From Chersky-840 sp036511675 (GTDB taxonomy: Bacteria; Actinomycetota; Acidimicrobiia; Acidimicrobiales; UBA8190): 63,068 nucleotides of DNA. The notes beneath the pieces were generated by a model. The model saw only the letters and a program-made list of their open reading frames with translations. It was not told the DNA's origin and ran no database searches. The DNA lies in the NCBI GenBank assembly GCA_036511675.1, contig DATCBU010000072.1, positions 1 to 63,068 on the forward strand, read 5' to 3'. Numbering within the stretch: position 1 is the stretch's first letter; each line of letters begins with the position of its first letter. The position numbers and the translations under genes are program-made. Positions 25,665 through 34,796 of the stretch are shown here, one piece after another.

Positions 25665-26542
25665 CCGCCGTGGCGAGCTTCTGCCTGCTGCGGTGGAGCC
25701 CGGTGGTGGCGGGGATCCTGGGCCAGCCCTTCCTGCGCAACGCGTTTCTGGCGGGAACGGCGATCGCGGCCGCCTGTGGCCTCGTCGGCTACTTCCTCGT
25801 CCTGCGCAGCCAGGTCTTCACGGGCGACGCCCTGAGCCACGTGGCCTTCGCCGGTGCGCTGGCGGCGTTGTCCTTCGGCGTGGACCCCAGAGTGGGTCTG
25901 TTCGTCGCCACTATCGGGGTGGGGATCCTGATGGGCACGTTGGGTCCGCGGGGCCAGGCCGACGACGTGGTGGTGGGCAGCGTCTTCGCCTGGATCCTCG
26001 GCCTGGGCGTGTTGTTCCTCACCATCTACACGACGTCGAGGAGCACCGCTGACTCCACCGCGGGTGTGAGCGTCCTGTTCGGCTCGATCTTTGGTCTCAG
26101 CCAGGGCCAGGCCGTCGTCGCCGCCGTCGTCGCCATCGTCATCGCCATCGCCATCGTGCTCGTGGCCCGACCTCTGCTGTTCGCCAGTCTCGATCCGGCG
26201 GTGGCCTCGGCGCGCCGGGTCCCGGTCGTCATCCTGGGCCTCGGGTTCCTCGCCCTGGTCGGGGCGTGCGCGGCCGAGGCGACCCAGGCCGTCGGCGCCC
26301 TCTTGCTCCTCGGGTTGCTGGCCGCGCCTGCGGGGACGGCGCAGCGGCTCACGGCCCGTCCCTACCGGGCGTTGGCCCTGTCGTGTGCCCTGGCCATCGG
26401 CGACATGTGGGGAGGGCTCAGCCTGAGCTACGTGTTCCCCCACCTCCCGCCCAGCTTCTGTGTCATCGCCGTGGCGGCGGGGGTGTACCTGGTGGTGCTC
26501 AGCGCGCCGCGGGTGCGCCGGATGACTCTGGCCCGGGGGTAG
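25661..26542 (+). CDS. metal ABC transporter permease 2
   Basis: 293 residues from ATG 25661, whose ATG overlaps the previous stop by 4 bp. Same ABC-3 architecture as its neighbour (FTGDALSHVAFAGAL; LLFASLDPAVASARRVPVV) but only moderately similar, so the two look like an old duplication that now makes a two-permease channel. Last gene of the importer operon. Confidence 0.9.
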   Translation: MTAVASFCLLRWSPVVAGILGQPFLRNAFLAGTAIAAACGLVGYFLVLRSQVFTGDALSHVAFAGALAALSFGVDPRVGLFVATIGVGILMGTLGPRGQADDVVVGSVFAWILGLGVLFLTIYTTSRSTADSTAGVSVLFGSIFGLSQGQAVVAAVVAIVIAIAIVLVARPLLFASLDPAVASARRVPVVILGLGFLALVGACAAEATQAVGALLLLGLLAAPAGTAQRLTARPYRALALSCALAIGDMWGGLSLSYVFPHLPPSFCVIAVAAGVYLVVLSAPRVRRMTLARG

Positions 26543-26557
26543 ACCCCCGACCGATGC

Positions 26558-27022
26558 TCAGCGCGCCAGCCCGAGGGCGGCCTCGAGCTCGACCCGGTGG
26601 TTGTCGGCGTGGCGGGCCGCGATGTCGGCGAACCTGGCGACCGTGACGCCATTCTCACCGGAGGCGAGTTGGTGCTCGGTGAGCGGCTCGATGAGCGCCA
26701 CGAAGGCGTCCCCGCTCTGCAGCAGATGTTCCACCACACCTTGGCGCGTCGGTGCCGGCGCGGCGGCGGCGTGGCGGGCGTTGAGATCGTCCACGATCTG
26801 GGGTGACACCTCGACGGGCTCGTCGCGGGTGAGCCCGGTTACGAACGAGCCCAGGTACTCATAGGCGTCGGCCACATGGTCGACGATCACGCCCAGCGTG
26901 CGGGGATCGTCTTCGGCCAACGGGCGCGCCGTCCAGAGCTCCTCGGGGCATCGGTCGACGAAGTCGATCAGCCGCTGGCGTGCGGCGAGGACCTCTCGCA
27001 CCAGCCCGGCGGCGTCGGTCAC
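26558..27022 (-). CDS. DinB-like four-helix protein
   Basis: About 154 residues from GTG 27022, whose GTGA overlaps the stop of the upstream YdeI-type gene. AARQRLIDFVDRCPEELW, VIVDHVADAYEYL and IAARHADNHRVELEAAL place three histidines at the positions used for metal in DinB-fold proteins. An extended N-terminus to 27145 is possible but reads like out-of-frame sequence. Substrate unknown. Confidence 0.75.
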   Translation of the reverse strand: MTDAAGLVREVLAARQRLIDFVDRCPEELWTARPLAEDDPRTLGVIVDHVADAYEYLGSFVTGLTRDEPVEVSPQIVDDLNARHAAAAPAPTRQGVVEHLLQSGDAFVALIEPLTEHQLASGENGVTVARFADIAARHADNHRVELEAALGLAR

Positions 27023-27243
27023 GACAGCGTGCTGCGGTGGCGCAGCATGGTGAGCGCCTTCGCCACCCGCTTCGCCCGAGTCTCGAGCTTCTTGGCCGCC
27101 ATCACCCACTGCACGTACTCCCGTCGGTGGGTGTAGGCGAGCCACGCGAAGTGCTCCGCCAGGCCGGCGGGCCCAGGCCCCGGGTCCCGGGTCGGGGTCT
27201 CGATGGTGGCGTCGAACGCGATGGCGGCCCTCGTCTGTGCCAC
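27019..27243 (-). CDS. short YdeI/OmpD-associated (OmdA-type) protein
   Basis: 74 residues from GTG 27243. HFAWLAYTHRREYVQWVMAA and ETRAKRVAKALTML are the hallmark of the YdeI/OmpD-associated C-terminal domain. Typical full-length proteins carry an extra domain in front (often DUF1905); here only a short, odd N-terminus precedes the motif, so the gene may be truncated. Overlaps the following DinB-like gene by 4 bp. Confidence 0.65.
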   Translation of the reverse strand: MAQTRAAIAFDATIETPTRDPGPGPAGLAEHFAWLAYTHRREYVQWVMAAKKLETRAKRVAKALTMLRHRSTLS

Positions 27244-27282
27244 GGCCGAGACGATACCGCTCCGCCGTCCGGCGACCGGGTG

Positions 27283-28422
27283 TCAGCCGACGGGGGCGGT
27301 GGCGTGCTCGGATCGCCGCTGGGCGCGTGCCACGTCGTCGAAGGTGATGATGCCGGCCAGCCGGTTGGCCGGGTCGAGGACCACCGCCGACCGTGCTCCC
27401 ACGGCGTCCATCTGACCCAGCAGGACCGACAGGGGCTCCTCGGGCCGGCCCACCGGGATCGCTTCGATCCGCTCGGCGACGTCACCGAGGCGAGTGGTCG
27501 TGCGCGCACCCGAGGGCACGGCGGCCACCGAGGCGAGGGTCACCACGCCCTCGAGCCAACCCGTCGGACCCACCACCGCCCCGACCTCCCGGTCCTGCCA
27601 CCCCTGCACCGGTCCGGCCAGGAATTCCGCCACGGTCATGGCCGACGCCACGACCGGAGGATGAAGAACCATGATCGAGCCCACCGGGTTGTGGTCGACT
27701 GCCCCGACCGTCATCGCCGCCGCCCCTTCGGCCCGAGCCGCCCCCAAGAGGAACCATCCGAGCACCGCCGACCACAGCCCGATCGGGCTCCCGGTGGCGA
27801 ATTCGAACAAACCCAGGCCGATCAGCACGATGCCGAATCCCGAGCCGGCCCGCGCCGCCATCATCGAGGCGCGGGCCCGGTTGCCCGTGGCCTTCCACAG
27901 CCCCGCTCGCAGAATGCGGCCTCCGTCGAGCGGTGCGGCCGGGATCAGGTTGAACCCGGCCAGAAGCAGATTGATCTGCCACAGCCAGGAGCACACCCCC
28001 ACGACCAGGCCGTGGGATCCGGCCCGCTCCAGCAGAAGCTGGGCGGCGGCGAACGCACCCGCCAGGGCCACACTCATGCCGGGGCCGACCGCCGCGATCG
28101 TGAAGTCGGCGCCAGGGCTCCGGGCTTCGCTTTCGAGCTGGGCGACGCCGCCGAAGAGCCACAACGTGATCGACCGGACCCCGACGCCGTGACGCCGGGC
28201 CGCCACCGCGTGCGAGCCCTCGTGGGCCAGCAGGGACACGAGGAACAGCGTCGCCGCCACGGCGGCGGCCACCCAGTAGGCAGGGTGCGACCCGGCGCCA
28301 TAGGCGTCGGGGAATGCCGTGGTGGCGAGCTCCCAGGTCACGAGGGCGAAGATGCACGCCACGCTCCAATGGACCCCGATCGGAACACCACCGATCCGAA
28401 CGAGCCGGATGCTTTGCTTCAT
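27283..28422 (-). CDS. site-2 protease family (M50) membrane metalloprotease with CBS-like tail
   Basis: 379 residues from ATG 28422 (GGGGGG upstream). Six or so membrane helices carry HEGSH (the HExxH zinc motif with Gly in third place) and NLIPAAPLDGGR, the second M50 motif with the catalytic-site Asp. The C-terminal 120 residues are two CBS-like repeats (VASAMTVAEFL; VGARSAVVLDPANRLAGIITFDDVA), the Rip3/Rv2625c layout. It should cut transmembrane substrates in response to a nucleotide or other ligand; target unknown. Confidence 0.88.
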   Translation of the reverse strand: MKQSIRLVRIGGVPIGVHWSVACIFALVTWELATTAFPDAYGAGSHPAYWVAAAVAATLFLVSLLAHEGSHAVAARRHGVGVRSITLWLFGGVAQLESEARSPGADFTIAAVGPGMSVALAGAFAAAQLLLERAGSHGLVVGVCSWLWQINLLLAGFNLIPAAPLDGGRILRAGLWKATGNRARASMMAARAGSGFGIVLIGLGLFEFATGSPIGLWSAVLGWFLLGAARAEGAAAMTVGAVDHNPVGSIMVLHPPVVASAMTVAEFLAGPVQGWQDREVGAVVGPTGWLEGVVTLASVAAVPSGARTTTRLGDVAERIEAIPVGRPEEPLSVLLGQMDAVGARSAVVLDPANRLAGIITFDDVARAQRRSEHATAPVG

Positions 28423-28499
28423 CCCCCCATCTTGGAGCGCTCGGCACGTCGGCGGTGGTCGCCCCGGTGACTCGGGGCACGGTGTGGTAGCCATGCACC

Positions 28500-29177
28500 G
28501 TGTCGCAAGGCGTGCGGCGTCCGATCGACCAGGGTGGCTGGCCCTCGGGATTGGCGGGCCGGATCCGGTCCGCCCTCGATGCCCATGTGCCCGTCGACGG
28601 CCGTGAAGCCCGGGCGAGGGCTCGCATCATGGTGGACCTCGAGCGCCTGGCGAGCCCGTTCGACGAGCACGCCGGGCTTGAGCACGTCACCGGTTCGGCT
28701 GTGGTGGTGGGGCGTCGCGGCACGGTGCTCCACATGCACAAACGCCTGCACCGGTGGTTGCAGCCCGGCGGCCACCTTCAGCCCGGAGAGGAGCCGTCGG
28801 CTGCGGCGCTGCGCGAGTCCCGAGAGGAGACCGGCCTCGAGCTCACCCATCCCGACAACGGTCCACGCCTCATCCACGTCGACGTGCACGACGCCGCCCA
28901 CGGCCACACCCACCTCGACCTGCGGTACCTCCTGATGGCGTCCGACCGGGACCCGAGCCCTCCGCCGGGCGAGAGCCCCGAAGCACGCTGGTTCGAGTGG
29001 GAGGAGGCTGCCGATGTGGCCGACGAAGCCCTCGTCGGCGCGCTCCGGAGCGCCCGGCGCCAACCCGAGGTCCCAGCCGAGTTGGACCCGGAAACGCGGG
29101 CGGTACCTCGTGCTCGGCCCGGTGCGGTCGGCACAGGCCGTGGTCCCCGGCACAATGGGGGAGACGATGCGAGATGA
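28500..29177 (+). CDS. NUDIX hydrolase
   Basis: 225 residues. The Nudix box is complete: GGHLQPGEEPSAAALRESRE then ETGLEL, with the REUXEEXGU core for Mg binding. It cleaves a nucleoside diphosphate linked to some other group; the substrate cannot be told. GTG 28500 is used; the N-terminal 45 residues are helical. The C-terminus overlaps the start of the next gene. Confidence 0.87.
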   Translation: MSQGVRRPIDQGGWPSGLAGRIRSALDAHVPVDGREARARARIMVDLERLASPFDEHAGLEHVTGSAVVVGRRGTVLHMHKRLHRWLQPGGHLQPGEEPSAAALRESREETGLELTHPDNGPRLIHVDVHDAAHGHTHLDLRYLLMASDRDPSPPPGESPEARWFEWEEAADVADEALVGALRSARRQPEVPAELDPETRAVPRARPGAVGTGRGPRHNGGDDAR

Positions 29178-29955
29178 CAGGCAGGCGATGACGACAGGAG
29201 AGGGTGCCCCGGAGTCGGGCCACGAGGAGCCGGAGGCGCCGGTGCGGCCACTGGCTCGGCTGCTCGAAGTGCAAGACCACGACACCGTGGTCGGCCAGAT
29301 CCGCCACCGCCGGGCGACACTGTCCGAACGTGGCGAGCTGGCCAACGTGGACGGGCAACTGGGCGTGCTCGAGATCCGCACCAAGGAGCTGGCACTGCAG
29401 CGAGACGAGCTCGGTGACCGGCAAGGCGTCTTGGAGCATCAGATCGATGCCTCTCGCACTCGACGCGACACCCTGGAGAAGCGCCTGTTCGGCGGTCAGG
29501 TCGTCGCCTCGCGCGAGCTCCAGGCCATGAACGAGGAGGTGAAGCACCTCGCCCGGCATATCAGTGAGCTCGAGGACCGTGAGATCGAGGTGATGGAAGC
29601 GCTCGAGCCGGTCGACCGGGAGCTGGCCGCCGGGGATGTGACGCGCCACACCCTCGAGGCGGATGCCGAGCGGTTGCGGGCCGTCATCGCCCAGTCCGAG
29701 CAGGCGCTCGACACCGAGTTGGCCGAGCAGAACCGGGCGCGCGCCGCCGCCGCGTCGGGAGTGCGCGACGACCTGCTGGCCCGCTACGAGCAGCTGCGGG
29801 CCAAGCTGGGCGGCACGGGAGCGGCTCGGCTGGCGGGTGGGTCGTGCAGCGGATGCCACCTGACGCTGTCCTCGATGGAGCTCGACCGCGTGCGCAAGGC
29901 CCCTCCCGAAGCCGTGATCACCTGCGAACAGTGCGGCCGGATCCTGGTGCCCTGA
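29167..29955 (+). CDS. coiled-coil zinc-ribbon protein (DUF164/CdsZ-type)
   Basis: 262 residues from ATG 29167 (GGGGGAG upstream). Most is a long antiparallel coiled coil (about 30-200), followed by a C4 zinc ribbon, CSGCHLTLSS and CEQCGRIL. The family is widespread in bacteria and often sits, as here, next to a histidine phosphatase or RNase H-like gene; a nucleic-acid or translation role is suspected. ATG 29188 is a shorter start. Confidence 0.85.
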   Translation: MRDDRQAMTTGEGAPESGHEEPEAPVRPLARLLEVQDHDTVVGQIRHRRATLSERGELANVDGQLGVLEIRTKELALQRDELGDRQGVLEHQIDASRTRRDTLEKRLFGGQVVASRELQAMNEEVKHLARHISELEDREIEVMEALEPVDRELAAGDVTRHTLEADAERLRAVIAQSEQALDTELAEQNRARAAAASGVRDDLLARYEQLRAKLGGTGAARLAGGSCSGCHLTLSSMELDRVRKAPPEAVITCEQCGRILVP

Positions 29956-29962
29956 CGTCGTC

Positions 29963-30562
29963 GTGCTCGTCCTCGTTCGTCACGGCGAGACCGAGGGGAA
30001 TGCCGCCCGGCAGCTGCTGGGGCGGGCCGAGTCACCGCTGACGGAGCGCGGTCGGGCCGATGCCGTTGCCCTGGGCGGGGCGCTCGGCCCCGTCAGCCGG
30101 CTCGTGTGCAGTCCCCTGGGCCGGGCGCGCCTCACGGCCGAGGCACTGGGGCTCGACCTGCCCGTCGAGGTCGACGATCGTTGGATCGAGGTGGACTACG
30201 GGGAACTCGAGGGCCGGGCCCTGGCGGCGGTCCCCCCCGAGTTGTGGTGGCGGTGGAGGGCCGACCCGGGGTTCGCACCCTCAGGTGGGGAGTCGCTGGC
30301 CCACGTGGGGGCGCGGGTCCGAGACGCCTGTGCCGAGTTGTTCGCCGTGGCCGGCCAGGGCGCGAGGGCCGATGCCGACGTGGTGGTGGTGAGCCATGTC
30401 TCGCCCATCAAGGCCGCCGTGGCCTGGGCGCTCGGCGTCGGGGACGCCGTGGTGTGGCGCCTCTATCTGGCCACCGCGTCGATCACCCGCATCGGGTGGG
30501 GCGCCGACGGTCCCGTGTTGCACCGCTACAACGAGACGGTGCCCCCGATGCGCAGCCCGTGA
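29963..30562 (+). CDS. histidine phosphatase family protein
   Basis: 199 residues. LVRHGETEGNA carries the phosphorylated His and its Arg, the second Arg is in CSPLGRARLTA, and SHVSPIKA holds the second catalytic His. Members dephosphorylate sugar phosphates, cobalamin intermediates (CobC) or act in RNA turnover. It starts eight bases after the zinc-ribbon gene and is likely co-transcribed. Confidence 0.87.
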   Translation: MLVLVRHGETEGNAARQLLGRAESPLTERGRADAVALGGALGPVSRLVCSPLGRARLTAEALGLDLPVEVDDRWIEVDYGELEGRALAAVPPELWWRWRADPGFAPSGGESLAHVGARVRDACAELFAVAGQGARADADVVVVSHVSPIKAAVAWALGVGDAVVWRLYLATASITRIGWGADGPVLHRYNETVPPMRSP

Positions 30563-30577
30563 GGCCCTGTTCGTCGG

Positions 30578-32110
30578 TCAGACCGGCGCCTCGACGGCCA
30601 GCTTGGTGGCGCGCTCGGGGGGCAGGTTGTCGTAGAGGTCGGTGACGAGCTCGTCGCGTCTCGCCCGGTACGCGGGGTCGTCCCACAGGTTGCACCACTG
30701 CAGGGGGTCCTCGCCCAGGGCGTAGAGCTCTCCCTCTGTCCCCTCGTAGAGCGGGCCCGGTTCATAGGCGGTGCAGAGCCATCCGTCTCGGAAGATCGAC
30801 CGCAGGTGCATGCCGATATGGGGGAACTGGCTGTCCCACTCGGTGATGGCCCATTGGCGGTCGGATCCCGGTGCCATGGGCAGGGCGCGGCCTTGGGCCC
30901 AGTCGGGGACGGCCGCCCCGGCGATCTCGCAGAAGGTCGGGACGAGGTCGACGTGACCCACCGGCTCGGCGACCTCGGAAGGCACGACGCCCGCACTCGG
31001 CGCCGGGCGCCACACCAGGGGCACCCGCATCAAGGCGTCCACGTGGTACGGGCCCTTGAACAGCAAGCCGAAGTCACCCTGGAGCTCGCCGTGGTCGGTG
31101 GTGAACACGACGTCGGTGTCGCGGCCCCAACCTCGCTCCTCGATGCGCGCCATGACGCGGCCGAGGGCCTCGTCGATGAGCTCGTTCTCGACGTGGATGA
31201 GGGCGCTGACCTCGCGCACCTGGTCGTGGGTCATGTTCCCGGGGACGAATTTCATGGGCCCGCCCTCCATGTTCTGGAAGCGCCCCTCGTACCAGTCGAG
31301 CCAGTGATGCGGCTTCTGGGCCAGGATCTCCACCGCCTTGTCTGGCGACCCCGGGTGCCCCGGGGGGAGGTCGAGCTCGCGCCAGTCCACGCGCCGCCGC
31401 ACCTCGTCCACGGGCGGGTCCCAGGGGTGATGGGGATCGGGAAAGCTCATCCAGCAGAACCAGTCGTCGGCCGGGTCCAGAGAGTCCAGCCACGCGATGG
31501 TGCGGTCGGCCACCCAGTCGGTGTGGTACATCCCGCGGGGCATGGGATTGTGCTTGACCTCAGGGGCGTCGGTGTCGCCACCGCCCTCGTCGTTGAGGCC
31601 CATGCTGGCGAAGTTGATGAGCGGGTAGAAGGCGTCGAGCCATTGCGGCCCGTTGGCCTCGAGCCACTTGTCGTAGTGCCAGCGTCGGAGATAGCCGTGC
31701 ATGGCCAGCTCGACGTGGTCGAACCCGCGGTAGGGCCCGGTCGAACCGTCCTTGGCCAGGCAGTTCTCGATCCACTTGCCGTCGGGGTCGAAGCCGGGCT
31801 GGAAATGTGCCTTTCCCACCAAGGCAGTGCGGTAGCCCACGGTGTCGTGGAGGTGCTCGGCCACCGAGGGCGCGTCCACGGGCAGGGGCACGCCGTTCGA
31901 GGTCACGCCGTGGGTGCGGACGTACTGCCCCGTGATCATCGTCGATCGCGCCGGCGTGCACACCGTGTTCTGGTTATGGGCGCGGTGGTACACGATGCCC
32001 TGCGCCGCCAGAGAGTCGACGACCGGCGTGCGGGCGATGGTGTTGCCCGTACATCCGAGCGCGTCGTAGCGCTGTTGGTCGGTGGTGACGAAGAGGATCT
32101 TGCGTCCCAT
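30578..32110 (-). CDS. type I sulfatase
   Basis: 510 residues of the alkaline-phosphatase superfamily. VCTPARSTMITGQ holds the CxPxR maturation motif in which Cys becomes formylglycine, and metal-site segments DQQRYDALG and FTTDHGELQGD are present. It hydrolyses a sulfate ester or a related phosphonate; several actinobacterial relatives act on aryl or choline sulfate. No signal peptide, so cytoplasmic. Probably expressed after the dehalogenase gene upstream on the same strand. Confidence 0.87.
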   Translation of the reverse strand: MGRKILFVTTDQQRYDALGCTGNTIARTPVVDSLAAQGIVYHRAHNQNTVCTPARSTMITGQYVRTHGVTSNGVPLPVDAPSVAEHLHDTVGYRTALVGKAHFQPGFDPDGKWIENCLAKDGSTGPYRGFDHVELAMHGYLRRWHYDKWLEANGPQWLDAFYPLINFASMGLNDEGGGDTDAPEVKHNPMPRGMYHTDWVADRTIAWLDSLDPADDWFCWMSFPDPHHPWDPPVDEVRRRVDWRELDLPPGHPGSPDKAVEILAQKPHHWLDWYEGRFQNMEGGPMKFVPGNMTHDQVREVSALIHVENELIDEALGRVMARIEERGWGRDTDVVFTTDHGELQGDFGLLFKGPYHVDALMRVPLVWRPAPSAGVVPSEVAEPVGHVDLVPTFCEIAGAAVPDWAQGRALPMAPGSDRQWAITEWDSQFPHIGMHLRSIFRDGWLCTAYEPGPLYEGTEGELYALGEDPLQWCNLWDDPAYRARRDELVTDLYDNLPPERATKLAVEAPV

Positions 32111-32149
32111 GGATGGTCCGATCGTTCGGTGGAATGGGGTGCCGGTTTC

Positions 32150-33073
32150 TCAGGGGCCCGTGTTGAGGTGGACGAAGTCGATCACCGCCGTGGCGAGGTC
32201 CTCGCCCTTGTCCTCTTGCAGGAAATGGCCGGCGTCGGTGATGGTGGTGTGGTTCTGGCCCCGTGTCCCGGGCACCAGATCACAGAAGATCCGCTCCGCG
32301 CCATGGGTGATCGGGTCGCGGTCGCTGAAGGCGCACAGGAACGGCTTGTCGAACTCCCGGAGCACCTCCCACGCCCGCCGGTTGGCGTCAGCGGCGGGAT
32401 CGTCGGGGCGCGACGGCACGAGGACGGGGAACTGGCGCGCTCCTTCTTTGTACGATTCGTCGGGAAAGGGCGCGTTGTAGGCCGCGATCACCCCGGGAGG
32501 GGGATCCGAGACGCACCCACCGCCCACGATGGCCCCCACCGGCAACGAGGGCACCTCCTGGGAGAATTTCCGCCATGCCAGGAACGCCTCGCCCATGTCC
32601 AGGTCGCCGGTGGGCAGGCCGGTGTTGGCGGCCACCACCCGGCGGAAGCGGTCGGGATGCTCGGCCACCAGGCGCAGGCCGATGAGGCCTCCCCAGTCCT
32701 GGCCCACGAACGTCACGTCGGTCAGACCGAGCTCGTCGAACAGCGCGGTACGCATCCACTCGACGTGGCGCGCATAGGTGTAGTCGCCCCGGTCGGCGGG
32801 CTTGTCCGAGCGACCGAACCCGACAAGGTCGGGGGCGATGACCCGGAAGCCCGCACCGGTGAGCGGACCGATCATCTTTCGGTACAGGTACGACCACGAC
32901 GGCTCGCCGTGCATGAGGAGAATCTTCTCGGTCCCCGAATGGGGTCCCTCGTCGAGGTAGTGCACGCGCAGTCGCCCGTCTCCCTCGCCCGACGGGACCT
33001 CGACGTAGTGGGGAGCGAAGTCGAAATCGACGAGCGTGTCGAAACGCTCGTCGGGGGTCCGAAGGACTTTCAT
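32150..33073 (-). CDS. haloalkane dehalogenase, HLD-I type
   Basis: 307 residues of the alpha/beta-hydrolase fold. HGEPSWSYLYRKM supplies the oxyanion/halide residues, VGQDWGGLIG the Asp nucleophile with its Trp partner, FSDRDPITHG the catalytic acid, and DAGHFLQED the His. It hydrolyses carbon-halogen bonds. ATG 33073 overlaps the TetR stop by 4 bp, so the regulator and the enzyme are co-translated. The natural substrate is not known; an epoxide hydrolase role is less likely given the halide Trp. Confidence 0.88.
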   Translation of the reverse strand: MKVLRTPDERFDTLVDFDFAPHYVEVPSGEGDGRLRVHYLDEGPHSGTEKILLMHGEPSWSYLYRKMIGPLTGAGFRVIAPDLVGFGRSDKPADRGDYTYARHVEWMRTALFDELGLTDVTFVGQDWGGLIGLRLVAEHPDRFRRVVAANTGLPTGDLDMGEAFLAWRKFSQEVPSLPVGAIVGGGCVSDPPPGVIAAYNAPFPDESYKEGARQFPVLVPSRPDDPAADANRRAWEVLREFDKPFLCAFSDRDPITHGAERIFCDLVPGTRGQNHTTITDAGHFLQEDKGEDLATAVIDFVHLNTGP

Positions 33074-33690
33074 GATTCTCCTCCCGGAGGGGGTAGGGAC
33101 AACACGGCGCGGGTGAGCACCTCCATGGCCCGTCGGCGGTTCGAGGGTGACCGGCCCAGCCGTTCGAGTTGCTCCCACGTCTCCCACGACGTCGCCACCT
33201 CGAGGGCGTCGAGGAGGAGCCGGGCCTTGCCGTGACGCCGGGACCCGATCTCGGGAGCGAAGGTGGCTGCGAGCTGGCTCCGGAGCCATTCCCGTCCGCG
33301 CATGAGCTCGGCCACCACGGTGGGGGAGTTGGACACGAGGTGCTCGGCCGCACGGCGCACCGGGGCCGTGGCCCCGAACACCGTGGCTCGTTGGCGGACG
33401 ATGCGCATCACCCGTTCGTCGACCGGCAATGTCGACGCCACGGGCCGGATGTGGTGCCAATGGCGTTGTTCCTGGATCCGCACTGCGTCGCGCAGGATCG
33501 ATTCGAGGTCGTCGAAGTGGTGGAACACCAGCCGGAGCGATACTCCGGCCCGCGTGGCGATGCGCCGGGCCGTGGGTTGCGGGTCGCCCTCCTCGAGCAG
33601 GGCGATCAACGCTTCGGCCAGAGTTCGACGGGTGCGAACGCCGCGCGCCAGCCGGCCGTCTCCGGTCGTGTGCTCAGCCAGGGACACCAC
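33070..33690 (-). CDS. TetR family transcriptional regulator
   Basis: About 206 residues from GTG 33690 (or 33687). The N-terminal helix-turn-helix reads ATRAGVSLRLVFHHFDDLES, followed by an all-helical ligand domain. It precedes and overlaps the dehalogenase gene, and GTAA-N6-TTAC lies just upstream, so it probably controls this operon and perhaps the divergent quinone oxidoreductase gene. Upstream in-frame codons to 33870 are unlikely to be translated. Confidence 0.83.
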   Translation of the reverse strand: MVSLAEHTTGDGRLARGVRTRRTLAEALIALLEEGDPQPTARRIATRAGVSLRLVFHHFDDLESILRDAVRIQEQRHWHHIRPVASTLPVDERVMRIVRQRATVFGATAPVRRAAEHLVSNSPTVVAELMRGREWLRSQLAATFAPEIGSRRHGKARLLLDALEVATSWETWEQLERLGRSPSNRRRAMEVLTRAVLSLPPPGGES

Positions 33691-33699
33691 GGGGCAATC

Positions 33700-33713
33700 G
33701 TAAAGAAACTTAC
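33700..33713. promoter_or_regulatory. candidate TetR operator
   Basis: GTAA (33700-33703) and TTAC (33710-33713) form a short inverted repeat with a 6-bp spacer, ten bases before the regulator's GTG and inside the gap to the divergent oxidoreductase gene. Typical place for autoregulation; short, so uncertain. Confidence 0.3.
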
Positions 33714-33791
33714 ATCTCCGATGCAAGAACTTTCCCGGTCGGGCACGGGGCAGCGCCGGCAGCACGGCGTCGGGGTCCAGCAGGTGCCGTA

Positions 33792-34775
33792 GTGTCCGAG
33801 ACCGTGCGCGTGGTGGTGTGTAGAGAACTGGGCCCGCTCGACAACGTCGTGGTCGAAGAGCGCTCCACACCGGTGCCCGGCCCGGGCCAGGTCGTGGTGG
33901 ACGTGCGTGCCGCCGGGGTGAACTTCGTCGACGGGCTGATCTGTCAAGGCCGGTACCAGATGAAGCCTGCCGTCCCCTACGTGCCGGGCGGGGAGATCGC
34001 CGGTGTGGTGAGTGCGGTCGGTGACGGTGCCACCCGGGTGAAGGTCGGTGATCGTGTGATGGCCATGACCGGCTTCGGCGCCTTCGCCGAGCAGGTCACC
34101 GTGGCCGCGGCGTCACTGGACCCGGTGCCCGACGCGCTGGCCTTCAGCCAGGCCGCCGCGTTCATCCAGAGCTATTGCACGGCATGGTTCGCGCTGGCGC
34201 GCCGCACGAGCGTGAGCGAGGGTGAGTGGGTGCTCGTGCTGGGCGCCGGTGGCGGCATCGGGTTGGCGGCCGTCGACGTGGCCCTGGCCCTCGGGGCGCG
34301 GGTCGTCGCCGCGGCGTCGAGTGCGTCGAAGCTGGCGGCGGCCCGCGGCATGGGTGCGCACGCCACGGTGGAGTACGAGCACGATGACCTGAAGTCCCGG
34401 GTGCGCGAGCTGACCGACGGGGGAGCGGACGTGGTGGTCGACCCCGTCGGTGGGCGCCACAGTGAGCCGGCCCTGCGGTCCACCAGAGCCTTCGGCCGGT
34501 TCTGCGTGATCGGGTTCGCCTCGGGCCCCATCGCGTCGGTGCCTCTCAACCACGTGCTGCTGAACAACCGCACCGTGGTGGGCGTCGACTGGGGAGCGTG
34601 GGCCATGCGCGACCCCGACGGCCACCGTGCCATGCTCGACGAGCTCATGGAGATGGTCCAGAGCGGACGGCTCCACCCCATCGAGCCCACCGAGCGCCCG
34701 CTCGAAGACGCCCCCCAGGTGATGGCGGCGCTCCTGGACCGGACGGTGACGGGGAAGGTCGTCCTCGTTCCCTGA
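33792..34775 (+). CDS. NADPH:quinone oxidoreductase family (zinc-free MDR)
   Basis: About 327 residues from GTG 33792. ELGPLDNVVVEE, AAGVNFVDGLICQGRYQMKP and YVPGGEIAGVV give the catalytic domain, and LVLGAGGGIGLAAVDVALALGA is the NADPH-binding Rossmann loop. The active-site zinc ligands of alcohol dehydrogenases are absent. It probably reduces quinones, enones or acyl-CoA-type substrates. It is divergent from the TetR gene. Confidence 0.87.
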   Translation: MSETVRVVVCRELGPLDNVVVEERSTPVPGPGQVVVDVRAAGVNFVDGLICQGRYQMKPAVPYVPGGEIAGVVSAVGDGATRVKVGDRVMAMTGFGAFAEQVTVAAASLDPVPDALAFSQAAAFIQSYCTAWFALARRTSVSEGEWVLVLGAGGGIGLAAVDVALALGARVVAAASSASKLAAARGMGAHATVEYEHDDLKSRVRELTDGGADVVVDPVGGRHSEPALRSTRAFGRFCVIGFASGPIASVPLNHVLLNNRTVVGVDWGAWAMRDPDGHRAMLDELMEMVQSGRLHPIEPTERPLEDAPQVMAALLDRTVTGKVVLVP

Positions 34776-34796
34776 CCCTCGCCGCCCCGTGAGGGC

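Noticed and set aside
30806..33235. 809-residue open frame antisense to the sulfatase and dehalogenase
   Set aside because: Same reason; both genes on the other strand have intact active sites.
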